Assembly (NCBI GenBank): GCA_950022655.1
Contig: OX465579.1
Coordinates: 53,609,950-53,673,949, forward strand
Direction: 5' to 3'
Source of the DNA: Alentia gelatinosa
Taxonomy: Eukaryota > Annelida > Polychaeta > Phyllodocida > Polynoidae
Length of the DNA stretch: 64,000 nucleotides
Shown here in pieces: positions 53,401-62,400 of this stretch. Both the position numbers and the translations under genes were made by a program. The first letter of the stretch is position 1, and each line of letters starts with the position of its first letter. Under the pieces are notes generated by a model. That model was given only the letters and a program-made list of their open reading frames with translations, ran no database searches and was not told where the DNA came from.

Positions 53401-56400
53401 TATATAGCCAAAAGCTTCCTCTGTAATGAAATAAAAACAGGAGCAACTTTAGCAAAAATTGTCTGCTTTCATATGATACAAGGTGGTGTGACTCAAAAGT
53501 TTCATAAATCAGTTCATAAATAACGATCATCACCAGATGACCCCAGCAGAGCTGACCATGTCTTTATTATAAAACATTGTCCAACTAGTAAGATCCCGCA
53601 TTTTTTCCGGACCACCAAGACAATTTTTGAGATCAGTGTCCACCCGGTGAGAGTGGGGATTTCACCATAAAAATGCATGAGATTAACACTCACAATTTAT
53701 GCCTTCAAAAGGCTATAGGAAAAACACACTGCCCCTGGGGCACCGGTTCCCCTTCCCCACCGATTTTACTGGGGTTTTTTCTCTTCAAATTGCCATTCTC
53801 AGCCCGACTGAGATAGGACTCGGAGTTAGCACATACAAGAAAGGGAATAGTTTGATCTAATTAGTGGTAAATACCATTCAACACAAAGTTTTATACATTC
53901 CCCTATATCTACATATTTGTATAGCCAAAGCTATATTCAGTAGTTAGACCAACTTACATCTTTCGCCTTGCATAGCAAGGCTTCTTGTAAAGCGTTTTCT
54001 AACGAGCCTATGTAGAAAACTGGATGGCATTCTCCATACCTGAAGGAAGTAGAAAGAATTGATTCATAAATTAGTAACATGAAGTAATGAAGTTCTCGTA
54101 GCCAGCCACTGTGGGTAATTTACTATTCTTGAATTTTTGTTTATGTATATATTTCAGAGCGAAACAATGATCTGATGCGACTGCAAACCACGGAGCTTTC
54201 ATCCAAGTCCGTGTTCAAACTAATACATTGTAAAGACTTTCAAATAAAAGTCACTATCTAGCCTGGGGTAGGAAATTGAACCGACCTAAGAGCAAACTCT
54301 GCTGTAAATCGTTCCAATGCTTCAGTCTGGTCACGTGCATTTTCCGGCACTGAAACATAAATGCAGGATTAATTGGAATGTTTCAAACTCTTGATTTAGT
54401 TGGAAGTACAGTAAAACCCCTCATAAGAGGACACCTTCCGTCCCGGGCCAAAGTGTCCGCTTACGCGGGGTGTCCGCGTACGCGGGGTTTTCAAGTTTCC
54501 TCCTGGCCAATATTTAAGTGTCATATACCGATATGTAGGGGAGACAGAGGGTTGCGAAGTTATCAAACTTGGAATTATAAATGTATTTTCTATCCATACA
54601 CTCCCACACACTCATAAAAAAACAAAGCCTTATCTATTTTTGGTAGGGCGGCCATAAGAAGTGCCTGCTTACACGGGGTTTTAGGTCTTTTCGGACCGAA
54701 ATAACTGTCCGCTTACGCGGAGTTAAATCAAACATCTAATAGAGGGGAAAATTTCCGTTCCGAGCAAAGGTGCCCGGTTACGTGGGGTGTCCGCTTACTG
54801 GGGGTGTCCGCTTACTGGGGGTGTCCGCTTACTGGGGGTGTCCGCTTACGTGGGGTGCCCGCTTACGCGGGGTGCCTTACGCGGGGGTGTTCGTTAGGCG
54901 GGGTTCTACTGTATATGCATAGGACTATATGGTTTGTCAGAGCTAGTCCCTTCAAGTTACCTGCCTCGAGAGACTGGTCATTTGTTTAAAAATATCCAAT
55001 ACACTGGGTAGATTATATACTCGTTTCTGGTTTAGTACCAGTAGGTAAACTTAGAAGGAGAACGTTTCACCAGTGTAGATTTATAAGCTCGATTAGATAA
55101 ATAAATAATGTTATGACATACGAGCACTGGTTTAGAGGAAATGTATGGACTATGACAAGATGTTCTATAAAATAGCTCTGCCGAAGCCTGATCAGGGTTT
55201 ACAGGAGGAGTAGGACAAAAAAGTTGAAATTCGCTGATCCACCTAGCACATGACTAGGGAACAAGCCTAGATCGTACTGGCACGCTAATTCTCCAGTCAT
55301 TTCCGAGTCAAAGATGGGGAACTAGTCAACATCGATTTTCTCCATTCTGGCCATTCGCATGGCTGGAAAAATTCAGTTCAAAGAATGGATTTCTGAGATG
55401 TGCACATTCTCAACCTCTCAGTGGAAAGGTTAGGTTGAACAGAGCGGGTCTCTATAGAGACTCAACAATACAGTCTATGCGAAGTTATGGAAATTTAAGG
55501 GGACATGAGCGTTCCTGGAATATTTGGATAAGAATGGTTATTTCATCTGTAAAAATCTGTCTTGATTATATATTTTTTCTAAATTCGTTGGAAAGGTTTA
55601 GGACACTGCCTTGTCATGGGTAAAAGGCTGAAATCTGCTAGCCCTGCCTGATACTGGAAATGGTAGTGCAATAACCTAGCGAAAGCTATGCCGCTCTTTA
55701 ACGTCAATGAATATAAAATTACTTACTGAGTGGCTCTGGTCTCCGCACGGAGCCAACTTCAAAAATATCGTCATCGTCGTCGTTAAAGTTGTCGTGAGCG
55801 TCTTCAAAGTCATCATCACTCGCATCCACTTCCATCCCGTCCTGAAAAGATTGAGGTAAGAGTCTCAACGATTGTAGACAAGTCGAAAATCTACATAACA
55901 CATATAGTGATGTAGAATTATGCGAGTGTTTACAATGAATGTTTACCACACACATGGCACACATTTATCTCTGTAATACTTTTCTGTTTTGCAAGTGACA
56001 TAGCTTTGGATAAGTATACGAAAACAATTAGATGGTTGAAGAAAATTAAAGTTTAGTTCTATATCATAAACTCTTTAAAAGGCATCGTGATTTCTTTATT
56101 GTTCTACTGTATGCTGGACATATTCTAGGTGGGTTGAACACTGTTGGAGGGTGCCTCAAACACTTCAGTAACACAAGCTAAGCGAAAGAATCATATGCAT
56201 TCACAACCGATATATGGATCTCTCATGGAAAACATGATTCATCGCCTTACACTAACCACTCTCCCAGCAGATCTTTCGCGGCACTATCGCTTGCTAATCT
56301 CTGCCTCGAGGCAACGCTGGTTCCCTGGGTATCCACAAAGGACACGGGGAACCAGCTAAGATTTCAGATTCAAAACAGTGTAACTGTCAAAAGTTATGAA

Positions 56401-59400
56401 ACTTAAACAACTCATATATTATTAGTTGTGAAATATGGGAATTGTTAAATGAGCTATACAGACATTAAAACTGTTTCTTTTTCAGCTTTAAACCACTTTA
56501 TAATGTGAATCCAAGGTTGATTAGACTGCCCCTTCGAGTGGGCACATATGCCTTGTTGACAAAACCAAACCCTGCAACACATGAGGTGCTTTCCACTGAA
56601 GAAAGTTATCCCAGAGACTGTGTCTGGTTTGAAATAACAAATAACAGAAATGAGTGTGAATCATTAACCATATAAATATGTGTATCTCTATCTACAAGTA
56701 GAATACAAAATACTGCCCAAACCATGACATATTTAGGATATTTGAAAATCTGGCGGATGGGACAGAATCTGTCCCAAACAGGCAGGTCGGTGCAGAGATA
56801 CAAGCGGCCGCAGGAAGTAGAGCGCAGAATCTCTGCGTGGAGAGTGTACACTAACATGAGCGTTCAGGTAAATACACTTTAGGTTTAGTGATGACTTCCA
56901 AAGAAACAGAAACAAATAAAGAGATATATCCCCGATATCTATTTTGAGCCTAATTTACCACAAAGCAAAGGTTTAAACAGCCATAATTTTGAAACAGGAA
57001 AAGCCAAGACCACTATCTCTAAAACCCTTTTGTCAAGGAGAACAAGACGGAAAAACGATCAGTAGGTAATATATTACATGTTATTGAAAGCAGGGGAATG
57101 CACACAAGTAAGTTGGTCAGGCTTACTTCCGATTCACAATGGCGAGCCTCCTCTACTTGTCTAGAAGGCTAAAAGCAAACCAAGTGTCCATCAACTAACA
57201 AGACATAATAGTATAGCCACGACAACCATGCATACATGTACATTATAATTCCATACAAAAAAGTACCAGTTTCCAAAAATTCATTCATTTACTAAAAACC
57301 TTATAACATTTATGAGGTTTTCTACTACTAATGTATATAGACTCGTCAGGGTGTTCATTTCTATGATTAACTAATGTTTGGTGAATAATGGCACTAGTTT
57401 TGTTATTGAATAAACCTAGCCAAGATCACTGCGGTAGTTACAGCGATGTCATTATTCAGAGCACACCTTGGTTACAGCGACGGTTTGGAATGAAATGCTC
57501 CTTCATTCAAGGTACCACCACGGATAAAAGCAAGTATAAAACAGGCCATGTCCCATATAAAGAACATTTATGATGATGTGAGCCCGTAAACTTTGCATCT
57601 TCCGGAACATATTTATCTCATTGCTAACCATAAAGGTGTTTTTCTTTTTCACTAAACTTAGTCTAACGAGAAAATATGCTGGAAATGCACATAAAATATT
57701 TTTAAACTGACAGGGCATTTACAGAACATTTTCCTGTATTGAATTTACCCTATCCAGATAAATTTAAGAGTATACCTGGCGCGGGGCCCTGGGAACGGGA
57801 TCTGCTGTCGCCATCATTCTGCTGACCTCTAGCTCATGACAGGGCCACCCTACACCGCAGCCTGCCAACGTCATCTAGGCAACATGAGAATAATCAAATT
57901 CAGTAAAGCACAGGGTATTTAATATATCATAAATAAATATTCATCTATGCAGGATATTCTTTCACATCAGCCGGAATGGAGGACCCCAGCTTCCTTTTTT
58001 AACTTCAGGATCGAGAGTACACTTCCACCTCCCAAAACATTTACTAGTACCCGGTACATAACCACGTGTATCCAATCCTAAACAACAACCACACCCGTAT
58101 TCTTCTGTATAATAGTTCAATAATAATAATAATGGGAATTGGTATTTTACACGGGTGACTTTGAGTATTATCATATCTTTTTTGATATAAGAATTAATAT
58201 TCTAGCCTCATAGACTTATACTTTCATGAATATTTTCATTGTACTAAGATGTCTTACCGCTTCGTCCGTTGCTGCCTCCGGCCATCCGCCCCAGACCTGG
58301 TGACGGACAGGCACATCGATCAGTGCATATACGTCCCCCTTAACCTGAAAAAAAAATCATAGGAATTATTAGTGTAATGGTTCTATATGCGCAACACAAA
58401 CCTAAAAAAAACAACAACTGGGATATCAAGTTTAACATGAAGTGGATATTGATTCAGGGATACAAGTGAGATCTTGAGAATGGCGGGAAAATATGACAAA
58501 TTAATTTCATTAAATGATTGAATAAATCAAAAGTTGAAATAACTAGAAACTGGTATCCCTGTAACACAATGCTGCAGAATCATCATTTAAATGTTCATTT
58601 TTGTTTGATTTGCCTTCCCGGACAGAGAGTAAACTCAACCAATAGTCTGACCGAAGGAATATCAAATTTGGAGGTTATACCACTCAAGTTAATAACGGAT
58701 ACTAATTATATGCCTTTATCATCCAACAACGAGATTACTTATATTATACTAGAATAATTCATAATTCAAGCAAAGATCTAGATTGATTTACTTCGACAGC
58801 TCCTCCTACAGGGATGAAAGTCGGGACTGAGGAAAAATCGAAAATTCAAACACGCTTATAAAAAGAATAATTCATAACGTTATATTGGAACAGGATGGCT
58901 GTGAATCTATGTCAGTGTTGCCGGTGTATACAAAATGTCGGAATTCCGTCATTTGTCGGAAAACTTACACTCCTGGTACTAGGGGTAGATTTGTATAGTA
59001 TCCATTAATATAATGGAGGTGGTATGTATTTCTATTCTTTGTCAACAGTCGAACAGTTGTGGCATGAAGTCTACTCGTATGGAACTTGTGTTTTACGATA
59101 TACCCATGCCGTATATACTGTAAATACGCTCCGTTCGCCATACAACGTAAAAATACCGTATGGAACAGTGTTCCGTATGGCAAAATACGGAACAACATCC
59201 GGTACACGTGGACTAAAGTATCAGTTGTTAGGCTATATCAAATTACGTGTTTGTTTAAATTTCCGTTATATAGTAAATATAGAACGACCTACCATGCTTG
59301 TACAAGCCACAAAACTCGATAATAATAGAGGGGAACTATGTTCCGGTGAGAGAAAGTCAAATTTGCGAGGTAAGGCTCGGAAAAATTACTGCCGAAGGCC

Positions 59401-62400
59401 TTATGGCCATGGCCAGTATTTTTCCGAGTCTTACCAAGTAACTTCGACTTTCTTTCACCGGAGCTCGGTTTTCCTATTCCTATATACCTCTAAATATCGA
59501 TAAAAATGGAAATTCCTTTACCTACGATAATCCAAGAAACCATAGCCACCTTATCGAGAAGCTACAACTGATATGGTTTCATCCCGCCGTTTTCCCGCCA
59601 GTTTCCTAGAAATGACGAGAGTTGCTATGCGATAACGTCGCGGTGACGTCATAGCGGCATTGATATAAGATGTTTACATTTTGCAGGCTTCACAATCGTG
59701 GCGATTGCAATCACAATGATAATCATATTCCTCTCTTATTCGTAGAAAATCATGTTTGCTTTGAACTAGTGAATAAGGGGCATGGTCATCGTTAATACAG
59801 TGCGTTAGTCAATCGTCTCGTCTATAAAAATCACACGGTCAACCTGGTATGTAAACGTCAGTCTGGTACGAAAACGTCAGCCTCAATACATAACTCCATA
59901 GAGCTGTACCCCTAGCAGCGGTATGTAACTATAGATTGTTCGGAAATGGGTATATAAGATTTTACGGTTTGTACGGAACTCAGTGTAAAGGCCTCGTTCC
60001 ATACGAACCGTAAATTATCATCTCGTTTTGTGGCTTGTACAGCATGGTCAGGACGTTCTATATAATTACTGACTTCTTGATTTTCGACATCGTATCCATA
60101 TCATATAACATTGTCAATCCATATTTAGGTGCCATAAAGTTCCAGGAATATGAAAACTATGAGTGTGAACTTACAAACCGATGTTCAGCCGCTATTCGTA
60201 TTGACAGAGTCTCACTTCTGGTTATTCCTTGCTAGCTAAAAGCTAGGAAATCTATTGTCAAATCAGAATGACTTATGTCAACATGTTCTGTATGAACAGT
60301 GTATGGTTGCAATGTCGAGAGTACTGTATAACGTACATGTAGCAATTTGGGGGTGGGGGTGGGGGTGGGGAGGCCAACGTACTCCATACAGAGATCTCCG
60401 ACATGGTTACTGTGTTGGCTATATTTACGATATAGGGAGCAGTGGTGAGTTAATAGAAGTGACACGCCCAACAAAGAATACATACCTCTTGTACCGTTCT
60501 ACTTCCTGGAAAGTTCAGATTGTAACGTCGGTCTCCTTCTTTGAAATGAATATTCAACGTGAACGTCTGTGAAAGTCTTTCCAAGAGATTTGAACTGAAA
60601 GCAAAAAAGATCGATGATGTGTTAATTGAATTGACACATTTTCTGAAATGAATGTGGCGGTTACCGGCTGTAACACTCAGGCCACTACTGAGATAAAATC
60701 TTATAGATTATATCCAGCGGTTAAAGTGCTACCTTATTGGTTTGTTTCTACCGGACCAGCAGATCGGTTTGTGACTATTGTAAGCCAGCATTGAACCTAT
60801 GACAAACAAATACATGTAGGTATCTTAAAGCATTAGTCTCTCCAAAACGAAGACGTAGAATTAAACTATCGCATCCTAAGTAAATTCGATTAGCTAGCAC
60901 CTAGATGACAAAATAGCAATTGTACAGTATGCTACTTCTCCGTTATGACAAGCCGAACGTGCCGAAGGCTTACCTTTCACCGTTATTGGATTGTACAGCA
61001 GCAGCGGCGGCCGGTGGATGATGGTCGGGCGTCAAGAGGAAGAGGGTGTTTTCTTTGCGTAATTTAAGATCACGAAGTGTGTCCTTAAAGAGAGAGAAAG
61101 AACAGAACATATTACATACGCGCACACGAATTGTAGTACGTCTACTTAGCAAAATACAAAATATCGGTTAGGAAAGTTCAAACATATGCATCTAAAGCTG
61201 AATAAAATAACATACCATCTCACATGTTTACTCTACATATACAAATATAATCCTTAAATTTCTAGCTTGATGGGGTTCGGAACCCCATCAAGCTAGAAAC
61301 GTCTTACGCCCGCTACAGAAGTATTCACAGATGATACTGACCGAATCTTCAATACTGGCATCGTTCTTAGTATTTAACCAACCACGGAGTACTTGTTTGT
61401 TGGCTGGCACATCTAGCTGAGCCTGAATCATCTCTTTGAGGCGACCTGTGAAAAATAAATTATTCCTTTTATTCCAAAATATGGCAAGAGGGTGTTTGGA
61501 TTGGTGCCATTGTGATCAAACCTCATGCAATGAGGATCGCAAAGCAGTAAAGCAGGGCAAATCCTTGACCAAGTTATCTACAGGTATAATTCATTATAAT
61601 CGGAGTTCTATGTCATACATGGATTTCCCATCAGGATTCCAAGTTAGAAATGTCTCATTGAATGTAAATGGAATACACGTGTCATACTAAAATACGTAAC
61701 ACTAATGGAAGTGCATGTCTACATAGGTAATTACAGAAGTATTATACCATATAAGCGCCTCCCACGTTAAACTACAACCTAGGAAAAGGAAAGAAGTACA
61801 TAGGGTCCCTAAAGTCGATTATCTTCTTTACATAACCCATCCGATATCTAAACTTCGATGGTAATACCTACCAACAGTTTCTGTGTCAGGCATGAAAAGC
61901 TGGACACTATTATCCCGATATTCAATATTAAACAGCAGCATCCTGGCCATGGGTTGTTGAGACCCGCTACTGGTAGAAGCTGATGCCTCAGGCACAGCAG
62001 CTTCCATCCCCGATGAGGTGCTTAACCCGGAGCCGGTGAGCATGAACGGACTGGCGAACGAGTCTCCGACATCCGACGGGGAATTTGCGGAACTGGAACT
62101 GTTGCCGAAACTGCAGTCGACTGTGGCAGCTTGTGGGTACGACGGCGGCATGTCAAAACCTCCAGGCGGGGGCATGGAGGGCGACGGAGAGTCCAGACCA
62201 GACATGGCTGACTGAACCGCCTCCTGTTGTGGTGACAAGAACGGAGTAGAGCACAGTGAACGATTTGACGAGTCTCTTGTGTTATATGGATAGGGGTATG
62301 GCCATAACTATGAGGTTAAATACTTCTCCTCACTACTGTTGCTGTTATTCTCCCAGTTTATAGAGATGCTGGTTATGTTATTGTAGACTTAGCTTACAAA

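Larger units (their letters stand above)
58345..60485. other. FAF1 intron within UBL2
   Basis: Contains the diverged repeat at 58812-58980 and the inverted-repeat element at 59262-60066. No exon. Confidence 0.5.

Noticed and set aside
60255..60572. 105-residue plus-strand frame over a FAF1 exon.
   Set aside because: Overlaps the well-supported minus-strand UBL2 exon and a GGGGGT repeat; no similarity recognised.
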